From: Leucobacter aridicollis
GTDB taxonomy: Bacteria > Actinomycetota > Actinomycetes > Actinomycetales > Microbacteriaceae
NCBI RefSeq assembly: GCF_024399335.1
Contig: NZ_CP075339.1
Coordinates: 682,001-746,000, forward strand
Length of the DNA: 64,000 nucleotides
Direction: 5' to 3'
The translations under genes were made by a program, and so were the position numbers. Shown here in pieces: positions 1 through 8,887 of the stretch. The notes under the pieces are model-generated. The model saw nothing but the letters and a program-made list of their open reading frames with translations. It ran no database searches and was not told the DNA's origin. Numbering within the stretch: position 1 is the stretch's first letter; each line of letters opens with the position of its first letter.

Positions 1-1
1 G

Positions 2-541
2 AACGGCATCCCGACGCTCGGTATTTGCCTCGGTCTGCAGTGCATGGTCATCGAGTACGCGCGCAACGTCGCTGGGCTCGAGGGTGCGTCGTCGACCGAG
101 TTTGACCCCGAGACCCCGGTCCCTGTCATCGCGACGATGGCCGAGCAGGTTGAGATCATTGACGGTGGCGACCTTGGCGGCACCATGCGCCTCGGGCTGT
201 ACGAGGCGAAGCTCGCTGAGGGCTCACTGGCCGCGGAGGTCTACGGGTCTGACACCGCGAGCGAACGGCACCGCCACCGCTACGAGGTGAACAACGAGTA
301 CCGTGACGAGATCGCGGCTGCTGGCCTCTCGTTCTCGGGCCTCAGCCCTGACGGCGGCCTCGTCGAGTACGTTGAGCTGCCCCGCACCGTGCACCCGTAC
401 TACATCGCCACTCAGGCGCACCCCGAGCTGCGTTCGCGCCCAGGCACACCGCATCCGCTGTTCGCGGGCCTCGCGGGTGCCGCGATCGAGCGCCGTGAGG
501 CGGCGAGCCTGTTCGAGGTCGACGAGACCTCGGCGGAGTAA
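2..541 (+). CDS. pyrG: CTP synthase, C-terminal part (5' end outside window)
   Basis: Converts UTP, ATP and glutamine to CTP in the cytoplasm. The open frame runs in from base 2, so only the last 179 residues are seen, all in the class I glutamine amidotransferase domain. GICLGLQC near the left edge holds the nucleophilic cysteine, and [17 protein letters not shown] gives the catalytic His and the Glu of the triad. The frame stops with TAA at 539-541, 6 bases before the Nudix gene. The following gene order (Nudix, xerD, parA, scpAB, rluB) is the usual actinobacterial one and supports the call. An internal ATG at 44 is not a real start because it lies after the catalytic cysteine. Confidence 0.96.
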   Translation, partial: NGIPTLGICLGLQCMVIEYARNVAGLEGASSTEFDPETPVPVIATMAEQVEIIDGGDLGGTMRLGLYEAKLAEGSLAAEVYGSDTASERHRHRYEVNNEYRDEIAAAGLSFSGLSPDGGLVEYVELPRTVHPYYIATQAHPELRSRPGTPHPLFAGLAGAAIERREAASLFEVDETSAE

Positions 542-547
542 CCCAAC

Positions 548-1207
548 GTGCCACACGCGGCCGGCCACGAGCATCTGATCGCCGACGAGCCCGCACTCGA
601 TGTGCGCGTGCTCGAGAGCACTGAGCTCGTGGCCGGCCACGTGTGGGACATCAGGCGTGACCGCCTCGAGTTCGCTGGCACCGTGCTTGAGCGCGACTAC
701 ATGGACCATCCCGGTGCAGTCGCCGTGCTCGCGCTCGACGAAGACGATCGCGCGCTCATGTTCAGGCAGTACCGCCACCCGATCGCGCACCGCGACTGGG
801 AGATCCCTGCGGGCCTCATGGACGTCGCGGGCGAGAGCGGCCTCGCCGGCGCGAAGCGCGAGCTCGCCGAAGAGGCCGACCTGCAGGCGACAGACTGGTC
901 GCTGCTGCTCGAGATGTTTCTCAGCCCCGGGGGCTCCAGCGAGGTGATTCGCGTCTTTCTTGCCCGCGGCCTGAGCGAGGCGGTGCACGAGTTCGTTCGC
1001 GAGGGCGAGGAAGCCGAGCTCGAGCCCGTGTGGATCCCGCTCGAAGACGCCGTCGCCGCGGCGCTCGACGGCCGCATCGGAAACGCGCTTACTGTCGGAG
1101 CCGTGCTCGCCGCGGCCGCATCGAAGGCTGCGGGGTGGTCGACCCTCCGCGATCCTGATCTGCCGTGGACCGCGCGCGATCTCGTGCGCGGCGAACGATC
1201 GAGGTAG
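548..1207 (+). CDS. ADP-ribose pyrophosphatase, Nudix family
   Basis: Predicted to hydrolyse ADP-ribose to AMP and ribose 5-phosphate. The Nudix region lies at residues 88-112: AGLMDVAGE followed by [10 protein letters not shown], the REXXEE helix that binds metal. The AGLMDVAGE start is typical of actinobacterial ADP-ribose pyrophosphatases such as M. tuberculosis Rv1700, which also follows pyrG; this comparison is from memory. The start is GTG, 6 bases after the pyrG stop, and the gene ends 4 bases before xerD, so it is probably co-transcribed with both. Length 219 residues, normal for the family. Substrate is inferred from family and position. Confidence 0.9.
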   Translation: MPHAAGHEHLIADEPALDVRVLESTELVAGHVWDIRRDRLEFAGTVLERDYMDHPGAVAVLALDEDDRALMFRQYRHPIAHRDWEIPAGLMDVAGESGLAGAKRELAEEADLQATDWSLLLEMFLSPGGSSEVIRVFLARGLSEAVHEFVREGEEAELEPVWIPLEDAVAAALDGRIGNALTVGAVLAAAASKAAGWSTLRDPDLPWTARDLVRGERSR

Positions 1208-1211
1208 GCGC

Positions 1212-2225
1212 ATGGAGCCGGGGCAAGCGATCGCGAAGTACCTCAGGCACCTGAGCATCGAGCGCGGGCTGAGCGACAACAGCATGGCCGCGTACAGGCG
1301 CGACTTCACGAAGTACGTCGACTGGCTTGGCGAGCGCGGTATCGACGATCTCGCGGGCGTCACCCCTGACACGATCTCTGCGTACGTCGCCGCGCTCGCC
1401 GAGGAGCAGCGCGCCCCGCGGGCCGCGGGGCCGGGCGCCGAGGCGGGCGATCAGGATCCGGTACCCGCGTATTCAGCCGCCTCGATCACGCGGATGGTGT
1501 CGACGGTGCGCGGGCTTCACCGGTTCCTGTACGACGAGGGCGCGCTCGCCGAGAATGCTGGTCGCGGCGTGCGCACCCCGAAGAAGGGCAAACGGCTCCC
1601 GAAGGCGCTCGCAATCGAAGATGTCGAGGCACTCCTCGGGGCGGTGAGCGGAGACGACCCGGTCTCGCTTCGAGACCGGGCGCTCCTCGAACTGCTCTAC
1701 GCGACAGGCGCCCGAGTGAGCGAGATCGCCACGATCGACCTCGACGACCTCTACGCGGGAACCGGCCGCGAGGGCGCAGACGTCTGGGGCGACCCCGAGG
1801 GCACGCTCAGCGAGGGCGGCCTGCTGCGCGTCACGGGCAAGGGATCGAAGACAAGGATCGTGCCCTACGGCAGCTACGCCGGCCGCGCGCTCGCCGCCTA
1901 CCTCGTGCGCGCAAGGCCGCAGTTCGCCGCTCGCGGTACCGGGACTCCAGCGCTGTTTCTCGGCCCGCGCGGCGCGCGGCTCTCGCGCCAGAGCGCGTGG
2001 CTCGTGATCCGGGCCGCCGCCGAGGCGGCGGAGCTCACCCAGGAGGTGTCGCCGCACACGCTCAGGCACTCATTCGCGACCCACCTGCTCGCCGGAGGGG
2101 CAGACGTGCGCGCGGTGCAGGAACTCCTCGGCCACTCGTCAGTAACGACGACGCAGATCTACACCCAGGTGACCGCGGACACGCTGCGCGAGCACTACGT
2201 GAACGCGCACCCGCGGGCGAAGTAG
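1212..2225 (+). CDS. xerD: site-specific tyrosine recombinase XerD
   Basis: Resolves chromosome dimers at dif together with XerC. The N-terminal SAM-like core-binding domain is at residues 5-115 and the catalytic domain at about 130-335. Visible catalytic residues are Arg168 (ATGARVSE), Lys210 (TGKGSKTR), His282 and Arg285 (HTLRHSF), His308 (LLGHSS) and nucleophile Tyr317 (TQIYTQV). At 337 residues it is longer than the usual 300; the extra length is in two low-complexity insertions at about 67-87 and 181-203. It sits in the housekeeping cluster, not beside phage genes, so it is not an integrase of an element. Confidence 0.93.
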   Translation: MEPGQAIAKYLRHLSIERGLSDNSMAAYRRDFTKYVDWLGERGIDDLAGVTPDTISAYVAALAEEQRAPRAAGPGAEAGDQDPVPAYSAASITRMVSTVRGLHRFLYDEGALAENAGRGVRTPKKGKRLPKALAIEDVEALLGAVSGDDPVSLRDRALLELLYATGARVSEIATIDLDDLYAGTGREGADVWGDPEGTLSEGGLLRVTGKGSKTRIVPYGSYAGRALAAYLVRARPQFAARGTGTPALFLGPRGARLSRQSAWLVIRAAAEAAELTQEVSPHTLRHSFATHLLAGGADVRAVQELLGHSSVTTTQIYTQVTADTLREHYVNAHPRAK

Positions 2226-2351
2226 GGCGGCGCCCGCATTGCTGGTCGAAGACTGCCTGGGAGCTTCACGCAGACGGGAACCGAGCTTGAGCACCCCGGG
2301 ACCAGCCCCAGGCCCGATAGGATAGGGCGTTAGCGACGGAAGGGAACTGGA

Positions 2352-3206
2352 GTGGCGAAAAAGCAGGTTGAGCTGGGACCGACGGGACGCCCGGAGCGCG
2401 TCATCCCCGCGCCCAAATCGCTCGATCGGCACGGGCCCGCGCGCATCATCGCGATGTGCAACCAGAAGGGCGGCGTCGGGAAGACCACGTCGACAATTAA
2501 CCTCGCGGCTGCGCTTGCGCGCTACGGTCGCCGCGTGCTCGCTGTTGACTTCGATCCGCAGGGCGCGCTCTCTGCCGGTCTTGGCGTTCCCGCGCACGAC
2601 GTTCCCACGATTTACGACCTCATGCTCGGCAAGCTCAAGGATCCGCGTGAGGCGATCCAGCACACGAGCACCGAGGGCCTCGACGTCATCCCCGCGAACA
2701 TCGACCTCTCGGCTGCAGAAGTGCACCTCGTGAGCGAGGTTGCGCGCGAGCAGATCCTCGGCGGAGTGCTGCGCCGCATCACGGACGACTACGACGTGAT
2801 CCTTATCGACTGCCAGCCCTCGCTTGGGCTGCTGACTGTGAACGCGCTCACCGCGAGCCACGGGGTGCTGATCCCGCTCGCGTGCGAGTACTTCGCGCTT
2901 CGCGGCGTCGCCCTGCTTGTCGAGACGATCGACAAGGTACGCGACAGGCTGAACCCGTCGCTCGAGCTCGACGGCATCCTCGCGACGATGTACGACCCGC
3001 GCACCCTGCACGCCCGCGAGGTGCTCGAGCGCGTCGTCGACACGTTTGGTGACTCGGTGTTCGACACCGTCATCGGCCGCACCGTGAAACTGCCAGACGC
3101 GCAGATCGCCGCGCAGTCGGTGCTCGAGTACGCGCCGTCAAACCCCGCCTCCGAGGCATACCTGAAGCTCGCTCGCGAGCTCGTGCAGCGCGGCGTGGTT
3201 GCCTAA
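2352..3206 (+). CDS. parA: ParA/Soj-family chromosome partitioning ATPase
   Basis: Deviant Walker-type ATPase next to scpA-scpB. The Walker A motif KGGVGKTT is at residues 39-46, preceded by a 30-residue basic N-terminal extension. The second motif DFDPQGALS and Walker B VILIDCQPS are present. The GTG start at 2352 follows AAGGGAACTGGA. The gene is preceded by 126 bases of noncoding DNA, so the parA-scpA-scpB-rluB run may have its own promoter, although I see no clean hexamers. The gene matches the second actinobacterial ParA that travels with scpAB rather than the oriC-proximal parAB copy; no parB is nearby. Confidence 0.92.
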   Translation: MAKKQVELGPTGRPERVIPAPKSLDRHGPARIIAMCNQKGGVGKTTSTINLAAALARYGRRVLAVDFDPQGALSAGLGVPAHDVPTIYDLMLGKLKDPREAIQHTSTEGLDVIPANIDLSAAEVHLVSEVAREQILGGVLRRITDDYDVILIDCQPSLGLLTVNALTASHGVLIPLACEYFALRGVALLVETIDKVRDRLNPSLELDGILATMYDPRTLHAREVLERVVDTFGDSVFDTVIGRTVKLPDAQIAAQSVLEYAPSNPASEAYLKLARELVQRGVVA

Positions 3207-3216
3207 CCGAGATGCC

Positions 3217-4041
3217 ATGACAGCGCTCGAGACCGGGGCGGAGCCTGAGGCGCAAGAGCCCGGGTTTCGGGTCTCGCTCGACGGCTTTGACGGGCCGTTC
3301 GACCTGCTGCTCACCCTGATCGGCAAGCACGAGCTCGACATCACCGAGGTCTCACTGTCGCTCGTGACCGACGAGTTCATCGCCTACCTCGCGACGCTCG
3401 AGGGGGAGGGGCTCACGGCCCTCGACCAGGCCTCAGAATTTCTCGTCGTCGCCGCGACGCTGCTCGACATGAAGATCGCGAGTCTACTGCCGCAGGGAGA
3501 GACCGTTGACCCCGAAGATATCGCCCTGCTTGAAGCCCGCGACCTGCTGTTCGCTCGGCTCCTGCAGTACCGCGCGTTCAAGCAGGCGAGCCAATGGTTT
3601 CGCGAGAGGCTCGCGGCCGAAGAGCGGCGTCACCCGCGCCAGGTGCCACTCGAACCGAAGTATCGAGAGCGCGGCCCCGAACTCGTGTGGACGCTGTCAC
3701 TCGACGACTTCGCGGCTATCGCGCTGCTCGCATTCACCCCGCGCGAACTACCGACGGTCGGACTTGACCATTTGCACGCCCCGCTCGTGTCTATTCGCGA
3801 GCAGGCGGCGATCATCGTCTCGATGCTGCGTGGTGGCCCGGCGCGGAGCTTTCGCGAACTCATCGTCGGGGTCACCGAGAAGGGCGTCATCGTTGCGCGC
3901 TTTCTTGCGATCCTCGAACTGTACCGGCGCGACGCGGTGCTCTTCGATCAGGCCGAGCCGCTTGGCGAGCTCAGCGTCAAATGGTCTGGCGAGCACTGGA
4001 ACGATGAAGAACTCTCGACGCTAGGAAATGACTATGACTGA
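3217..4041 (+). CDS. scpA: segregation and condensation protein A (kleisin)
   Basis: Kleisin subunit that bridges the heads of the SMC dimer for chromosome condensation. The N-terminal signature FDGPFDLLLTLIGKHELDITE and the following helical region with a C-terminal winged helix are clear. An upstream TTG at 3199 would overlap parA; I prefer ATG 3217, which leaves 10 bases after parA. The 3' end overlaps scpB by 14 bases. The length of about 274 residues is normal. ScpA, ScpB and SMC form one complex, consistent with the adjacency. Confidence 0.93.
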   Translation: MTALETGAEPEAQEPGFRVSLDGFDGPFDLLLTLIGKHELDITEVSLSLVTDEFIAYLATLEGEGLTALDQASEFLVVAATLLDMKIASLLPQGETVDPEDIALLEARDLLFARLLQYRAFKQASQWFRERLAAEERRHPRQVPLEPKYRERGPELVWTLSLDDFAAIALLAFTPRELPTVGLDHLHAPLVSIREQAAIIVSMLRGGPARSFRELIVGVTEKGVIVARFLAILELYRRDAVLFDQAEPLGELSVKWSGEHWNDEELSTLGNDYD

Positions 4042-4663
4042 CGAGACGCTCGATCCTGAACGGGAGACGCCGCTCAGCGCGGCCCGCGCCGCGCACACCC
4101 TGCAGCAGCAGCTCGAAGCGCTGCTCATCGTCGCCGACGAGCCGCTCTCGGCCGTGACCCTCGCGACTGCCTGCGACGCCCCCGTGCGCGAGGTACGCAA
4201 GGCGCTGAACGCGCTCATCGCCGACTACGACGGAACCGCCGCGAGCACCGCGGCCGACGCCCCCGTGCCGCGCGGCTTCGAACTGCGGGAAGTCGCCGGT
4301 GGCTACCGGTTCTACGTGCGCGAGAGTCTCGACCCCGTCGTCGAAGACTTCGTGCAGCAGCAGACACCAGCGAAGCTCTCGCAGGCTGCGCTCGAGACGC
4401 TCGCTGTTATCGCGTACCGCCAACCAGTCTCGCGCGGCGCGATCGCGTCGATCCGCGCGGTGAACGTCGACTCGGTCGTGCGCACCCTGCTCGCCCGCGG
4501 CCTCGTCGAAGAGGTCGCGCACGACGCAGAGACAGGCGCGATCCTGTACGGCACGAGCGACCAGCTGCTCGGCCACCTGGGCATCGGCGACATCAGTGAA
4601 CTTCCGTCGGTAGCGCCGCTACTCGACGATGGATCGGAAGGATTTGACAATGAATCGCTCTAG
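4028..4663 (+). CDS. scpB: segregation and condensation protein B
   Basis: Winged-helix partner of ScpA in the SMC complex. LQQQLEALLIVADEPLS at the N-terminus and LETLAVIAYRQPVSRGAIASIR in the centre are ScpB signatures. Two in-frame ATGs (4028 and 4034) lie inside the end of scpA, so the pair is translationally coupled. The 3' end overlaps the first bases of rluB (ATG 4650). The terminal 20 residues are acidic. Length 211 residues. Confidence 0.93.
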   Translation: MTMTDETLDPERETPLSAARAAHTLQQQLEALLIVADEPLSAVTLATACDAPVREVRKALNALIADYDGTAASTAADAPVPRGFELREVAGGYRFYVRESLDPVVEDFVQQQTPAKLSQAALETLAVIAYRQPVSRGAIASIRAVNVDSVVRTLLARGLVEEVAHDAETGAILYGTSDQLLGHLGIGDISELPSVAPLLDDGSEGFDNESL

Positions 4664-6293
4664 CAGCGAAGACCGCGGCGGCATGCGCGGCGAAGGCGAC
4701 GAGGGCGGGGACCTCGGCGGACAGTTCATCGTCGACGGCAAAGCCGTGGAGATCGACATGGCCGAGTGGGGTTGGGACCGGCCGGTCACCCCATCCGCCA
4801 ACGAAGTCGACCGCACTGGCGAAGAGGGCACGGTGCGCCTGCAGAAGGCGCTCGCGAACGCAGGCGTCGCCTCCCGCCGTGCATGCGAGACGCTCATCAC
4901 GAGTGGCCGCGTCACGGTGAACGGTGAGGAACAGCGCGAGCTCGGCTCCCGCGTGCACCCCGAGACCGACGAGGTGCGCGTCGACGGCGTCGTCGTGCAG
5001 CTCGACTCGTCGAAGCGGTACTTCGTGCTCAACAAGCCCGTCGGGGTCGTCTCGACAATGAGCGACGAACAGGGGCGCCCCGACCTGAGCGAGTTCGCGA
5101 ACCAGGTCGAAGACAGGCTCTACAACGTCGGGCGGCTCGACACCGACACGAGCGGCCTGCTGATCTTGACGAACGACGGCGAACTCGCACACAAGCTCGC
5201 ACACCCCAGCTTCGGGGTCGAAAAGACATACATCGCGAAGGTGCGCGGCAGGGTCACCGCCGCAGTTATCCAGCAGATGCTTGACGGCGTTGAGCTGAAA
5301 GACGGGCCGATGCGCGCCGACCGGGCGAAGCTCCTGCCAAACGGCTCAACGAAGACGCACTCGCTCGTTGAACTCACCATCCACTCGGGCAAGAACCGCA
5401 TCGTGCGACGCTTCCTCGCCGAGCTTGGCCATCCTGTCGAAGAGCTCGTACGGCGCCAGTTCGGCCCGCTGAACCTTGGCACCCTCCGGGCCGGCGAACT
5501 GCGCGAGCTGTCTGCGGCTGAGCGCGGTGCGCTACTGTCAGCAGGCGAGACAAGCGACACCCGCGCAGACTCGACGGGTGCCCGCGGCTCGAGCCGCGGC
5601 GGTGGCCGCGGTGCCGATGGCAAGCATAAGAACGCGAGCGCGCGGGGCAAGGATCGCCCGATCACGGGCGGGCGGCCCGGCGACGGCAAGGGCGCAAAGG
5701 GCATGCGCGGCATCGCGGCGCGAGGCAACCCGAACGCGGGCCGCGGACATGCCGGTGAGGATCGCGCGGGCGCACCCCGCGGCGGCGGCGCTGGCAGCGG
5801 TGAGAGGCGTGGCGGTGGCTTGCGCGGTGAAGGTTCCCACGGCGGTGGCGCTTCCAGCCAGGGCGCCTCGTACGGTGGCAGCGACAGGCGCGGCGGTGGT
5901 CCACGCGATGCAGGTCGTGCGGGTAGGCGCGGACAGTCGGGCGACGGCTTCCGCAGGTCTGAAGCTGGTCGTGGCCGCTCTGGCGAGAGCCGCGGGTGGG
6001 CCAGCGACGGCCGGGGCAGGACCGATGACCGTCGCGGCCGGAGCGCTGGAAGTGGCGGTCGATCCGGTTCTGGCGGTGGTCGTCCCTTCGAGCGCGGTTG
6101 GGTAGACAACCCCTGGGAGGATTCGCGCGGCGATTCTCGTGGTGGCTCGCGCGGCGACTCGCGTGGCGGTTCACGTGGAGGGTCCCGCGGTGACTCCGGC
6201 GAGTCTCGAGGTGGCTCTGGTGGTCGCTCCGGCGGCCACCCGGGCGGACGCTCCGGTGGTGCTCGCGGCGGTCGCGGGCGCGCCGGGCGCTGA
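4650..6293 (+). CDS. rluB: 23S rRNA pseudouridine synthase (RluB/RsuA family) with long RGG tail
   Basis: Modifies uridine in large-subunit rRNA. The S4 RNA-binding domain is VRLQKALANAGVASRRACE. The catalytic loop GRLDTDTSGLLILTNDGE holds the conserved Asp. The start is ATG 4650 because GGAAGGA lies 8 bases upstream; an in-frame ATG at 4629 has no such site. Family members end soon after the catalytic domain, but here about 240 further residues follow, almost entirely Gly, Arg, Ser, Asp and Ala in RGG/RGGS and DSRG repeats. The tail may add RNA affinity or drive phase separation; that is inference. The next gene is convergent 30 bases on. Confidence 0.93.
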   Translation: MNRSSSEDRGGMRGEGDEGGDLGGQFIVDGKAVEIDMAEWGWDRPVTPSANEVDRTGEEGTVRLQKALANAGVASRRACETLITSGRVTVNGEEQRELGSRVHPETDEVRVDGVVVQLDSSKRYFVLNKPVGVVSTMSDEQGRPDLSEFANQVEDRLYNVGRLDTDTSGLLILTNDGELAHKLAHPSFGVEKTYIAKVRGRVTAAVIQQMLDGVELKDGPMRADRAKLLPNGSTKTHSLVELTIHSGKNRIVRRFLAELGHPVEELVRRQFGPLNLGTLRAGELRELSAAERGALLSAGETSDTRADSTGARGSSRGGGRGADGKHKNASARGKDRPITGGRPGDGKGAKGMRGIAARGNPNAGRGHAGEDRAGAPRGGGAGSGERRGGGLRGEGSHGGGASSQGASYGGSDRRGGGPRDAGRAGRRGQSGDGFRRSEAGRGRSGESRGWASDGRGRTDDRRGRSAGSGGRSGSGGGRPFERGWVDNPWEDSRGDSRGGSRGDSRGGSRGGSRGDSGESRGGSGGRSGGHPGGRSGGARGGRGRAGR

Positions 6294-6323
6294 CGCCGGG
6301 ATGGGCGGCTGCCAGCCGGATCC

Positions 6324-7553
6324 TTATCCGACGAGCAGCACGCCCACGTAGGCGATCGCAGCGACAAGCACAGTTGCGAGCGCGGCCAGCACGAAGGGCC
6401 TGAACCCGACCTTCAGGAGGCTCTTCACCTTCACGCCGCACCCAAGGCCGAACATCGCGGCCGAGAGTAGCACGGTCTGCAGGAGCTGACCCGTGGCGAG
6501 TACCCCGTCTGGGAGCGGCGCGAACGAGCGCAGCAGCACCATCGCAAGGAACCCGATGATGAACGGCGGCACGATGGGAGGCAGCGTGGGCTGGCTTCCT
6601 GAGTGAGCCTCGGCCGATGCGGTTGCGGTGTCGGCGTCAGTGCCGACGCCTGTACCGCTGCCAGCGCCCGTGCCTACGCCATTCAGGGCGCGAGCCCGTG
6701 TGGCGCCCGCGCTTGCCGCACGCCTGATGCGCAGGCTCAACACTGCCATGATCGGCGCGAGCAGCAGCACGCGGGCAAGCTTTACGACAACCGCGAGGGT
6801 GAGCGCGGTCCCGCCGAGGATGCCTCCCACCGCGACGACCTGCGCGATCTCGTGGATCGAGGCGCCAGCCCACATGCCTGTCTGATCGTTCGTGAGCCCG
6901 ATGAGTGGGCAGAGGAACGGTGCAAGCGGAATCATGATCGTCCCGAAGATCACGACAAGCGCGACCGCCGTAACTGTGGCCTGCTCGTTCTCGTCGTCAG
7001 GGTCTGTGACTCCGGCCGCGCCGGCGACAGCCGCCGCACCACAGATCGAGAACCCGCACGCGATGAGGAGCGTCAGCTGGGTGGGGACCTTCAGGAGCTT
7101 CCCGAGCGCGACGGTGCCGAACAGGCCGCCTGCGACGACGCAGACGACGACGACGAGCATCGGCGCGCCGAGTGCAACGATGTCACCGAGCACGAGTTGC
7201 AGACCGAGAAACACGATGCCAGCGCGGAGCAGCTTCTTCGCAGAAAAGTCGATCCCTGGGGCTGCGACTCCCGGCAAGATCCCGGTGTTCGCAGCGATGA
7301 TGCCTAGCGCGATCGCGATGATCATCGGGCTCACCCCGGGTAGCGCGGCGCCGACTGCGTAGGACGCACCGGCGGCGGCGAGGCAGATGAGCAGGCCGGG
7401 AGCGATCCTTCGCATCCATGTCGCGAGCCGCGGGCCGCGGTGTGCGCCTGGCGCGTCTGCCGGGGAGCGGCGGGCTGGCACGTGTGCAGCCGCGTGGGTG
7501 GCGGGGGCTACCGATGATTCAGCGGGGACTGTTTGGTCGTTCACGCTCCTCAT
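6324..7553 (-). CDS. YeiH/UPF0324-family putative sulfate exporter, membrane protein
   Basis: Polytopic inner-membrane protein of the conserved UPF0324 (YeiH/YadS) family. Characteristic stretches are IIAIALGIIAANTGILPG, the GFSICGAAAV motif and GMWAGASIHEIAQVVAVG. About ten hydrophobic segments are visible. An upstream GTG (7568) is open, but AGGAGG just before ATG 7553 decides the start. A Gly/Thr/Ala-rich loop of about 35 residues (around GVGTGAGSGTG) interrupts the second half. It is divergent from a LysR gene, the same arrangement as yeiH-yeiE in E. coli, which suggests control by that regulator. The substrate is not proven by sequence. Confidence 0.85.
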   Translation of the reverse strand: MRSVNDQTVPAESSVAPATHAAAHVPARRSPADAPGAHRGPRLATWMRRIAPGLLICLAAAGASYAVGAALPGVSPMIIAIALGIIAANTGILPGVAAPGIDFSAKKLLRAGIVFLGLQLVLGDIVALGAPMLVVVVCVVAGGLFGTVALGKLLKVPTQLTLLIACGFSICGAAAVAGAAGVTDPDDENEQATVTAVALVVIFGTIMIPLAPFLCPLIGLTNDQTGMWAGASIHEIAQVVAVGGILGGTALTLAVVVKLARVLLLAPIMAVLSLRIRRAASAGATRARALNGVGTGAGSGTGVGTDADTATASAEAHSGSQPTLPPIVPPFIIGFLAMVLLRSFAPLPDGVLATGQLLQTVLLSAAMFGLGCGVKVKSLLKVGFRPFVLAALATVLVAAIAYVGVLLVG

Positions 7554-7601
7554 GTTCCTCCTCGGCACATCGGTGCGGTAGAGGCACTATCCGCGCGGCC
7601 T

Positions 7602-7616
7602 ACAAGTTATCCTTGT
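7602..7616. promoter_or_regulatory. inverted repeat, probable LysR operator
   Basis: ACAAGTTATCCTTGT is a perfect 5-bp inverted repeat (ACAAG/CTTGT) with a 5-base spacer. It lies in the 80-base divergent region between the exporter and the LysR gene and ends 17 bases before the LysR start. This is the usual place and size of a LysR-type site controlling both genes. Assignment to this regulator is inference. Confidence 0.5.
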
Positions 7617-7633
7617 GGCTAAGAGGAGGCCGC

Positions 7634-8545
7634 ATGGATCGTGAACCCGACGTAGCCGCGCTGCGTGCGCTTGCACTCATCGCCGAGCGCGGCAGCATCT
7701 CGGCGGCGAGCTCTGAGCTTCGGCTGAGCCAGCAGGCAGTCTCATTGCGGGTACGCTCGCTCGAACACGAGATCGGTGTGCCGCTGCTTGTGCGGTCTGC
7801 GCGGGGGTCGCAGCTCACCGCTGCCGGCGAACTCGTGATCGGGTGGGCCCGCCCGCTGCTCGACGCGGCCACCGAGTTCGGTGCCGCGGTCCAAGATCTC
7901 CGGGCCGGACGGGAGGGCAGCCTGCGGATCGCGGCGAGCCTCACGATTGCCGAACACCTCCTGCCCGGATGGATAGCGCGCTGGCGCGGGCTACAAGGAC
8001 CGAGTGGTGCCACCGCAACCCTCACCGCGGCCAACAGTTCAGCCGTGATCGCTGCGCTTCGCTCCGGCGAGGTCGACCTCGGGTTCGTCGAAACTCCCGA
8101 GCTTCCGTCAGGCCTCACCGCGGCGACCGTCGGCCGCGACCGCATCGAGGTCGTCGTCGCCGCGAGCCATCCGTGGGCGGGTCGCACGGTGAGCCCGGCC
8201 GAGCTCGCCGCGACCCCGATGGTGCACCGCGAGCGGGGCAGCGGCACCCGACTGGCGTTCGAACAGGCGCTCGCCGCAGCCGGCCACCCACTTGAAGTAG
8301 AGCCCGCCGCGGTGCACGACACCACGCTTGGGGCGCGCAGTGCGGTGATGGCAGGCGTGGCGCCCGGCGCGCTCAGCGTGCTCGCCGTGCGGGATGACAT
8401 TCGGGGCGGCCGTCTGGCGCGCGTTGCAGTGTCTGGGCTCGAAATTACCCGGCCGCTCACGGCGCTGTGGCGTGGCTCGGACCCGACGGCTGCGGCGCAG
8501 GCTCTCCTCGACGAAGCCCTGCGGCCTGTGGAGCCAACAGCCTGA
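7634..8545 (+). CDS. LysR-family transcriptional regulator
   Basis: 303-residue DNA-binding regulator. The N-terminal winged helix is classic (LIAERGSISAASSELRLSQQAVSLRVRSLE), followed by the two-lobed periplasmic-binding-like effector domain (ELVIGWARPLLDAA, LRIAASLTIAEHLLP). The AGAGGAGG site before ATG 7634 sets the start; the open frame extends upstream to 7418 but without the family's start. It is divergent from the YeiH-like exporter, and CysL/YeiE-like regulators sit in this position in other bacteria. Effector unknown. Confidence 0.92.
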   Translation: MDREPDVAALRALALIAERGSISAASSELRLSQQAVSLRVRSLEHEIGVPLLVRSARGSQLTAAGELVIGWARPLLDAATEFGAAVQDLRAGREGSLRIAASLTIAEHLLPGWIARWRGLQGPSGATATLTAANSSAVIAALRSGEVDLGFVETPELPSGLTAATVGRDRIEVVVAASHPWAGRTVSPAELAATPMVHRERGSGTRLAFEQALAAAGHPLEVEPAAVHDTTLGARSAVMAGVAPGALSVLAVRDDIRGGRLARVAVSGLEITRPLTALWRGSDPTAAAQALLDEALRPVEPTA

Positions 8546-8887
8546 GGGATAGCCCGCCGCGGGGTCGTGCGGGCAGCCCTGGTGGCCCTGGTGGCCGGGA
8601 TGCCCCTCGTGGCCGTGGTGCCCGTGAGGGCCGTGGCTGCTGTGGCGCCCCTGGCGTCCGTGGCGGCCGGGGCGGGCCTGGCCGCCGGAGAGACTATTCC
8701 CCGCAAGAATGGCAGCTTCCAACCGGCGGAATGGGGGTGACCTGCAGGGAAGGGGCGCTCTCGCGAGGCTGGCTGGGCGGAGAAGCTGGGCGGAGTGACT
8801 GGGCGGAGTGACTGGGCGGAGCGGTAGCGGCGCCAAGCCAAGCCCCGCCAAGCACCGGCCCGGCCGAGCACCGCCCGGCCAGCTCCT
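8546..8887. other. gene-free low-complexity stretch
   Basis: 342 bases between convergent genes. The first half is built from imperfect GTGGCC/GGTGGC runs that read as Gly-rich or Gly-His-rich peptides in several frames, a sign of composition rather than of coding. The second half contains a 13-bp tandem repeat (annotated separately). I see no credible gene, no tRNA and no strong hairpin with a T tract. Confidence 0.6.
8773..8822. repeat. 13-bp tandem repeat, about 3.8 copies
   Basis: CTGGGCGGAG recurs at 8773, 8786, 8799 and 8812, a strict 13-base period; copies two and three are identical over 13 bases (CTGGGCGGAGTGA). It lies between the 3' ends of the LysR gene and the LeuB-like gene. 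It may vary in copy number; function unknown. Confidence 0.85.

Noticed and set aside
1212..2225. Tyrosine recombinase as a phage or island integrase
   Set aside because: Sequence and position in the pyrG-scpAB housekeeping block identify chromosomal XerD; no att site or phage genes adjoin it.
8108..8851. 247-codon minus-strand ORF with Gly-His collagen-like repeats
   Set aside because: Antisense to the LysR gene and driven by GTGGCC repeats; composition, not coding.
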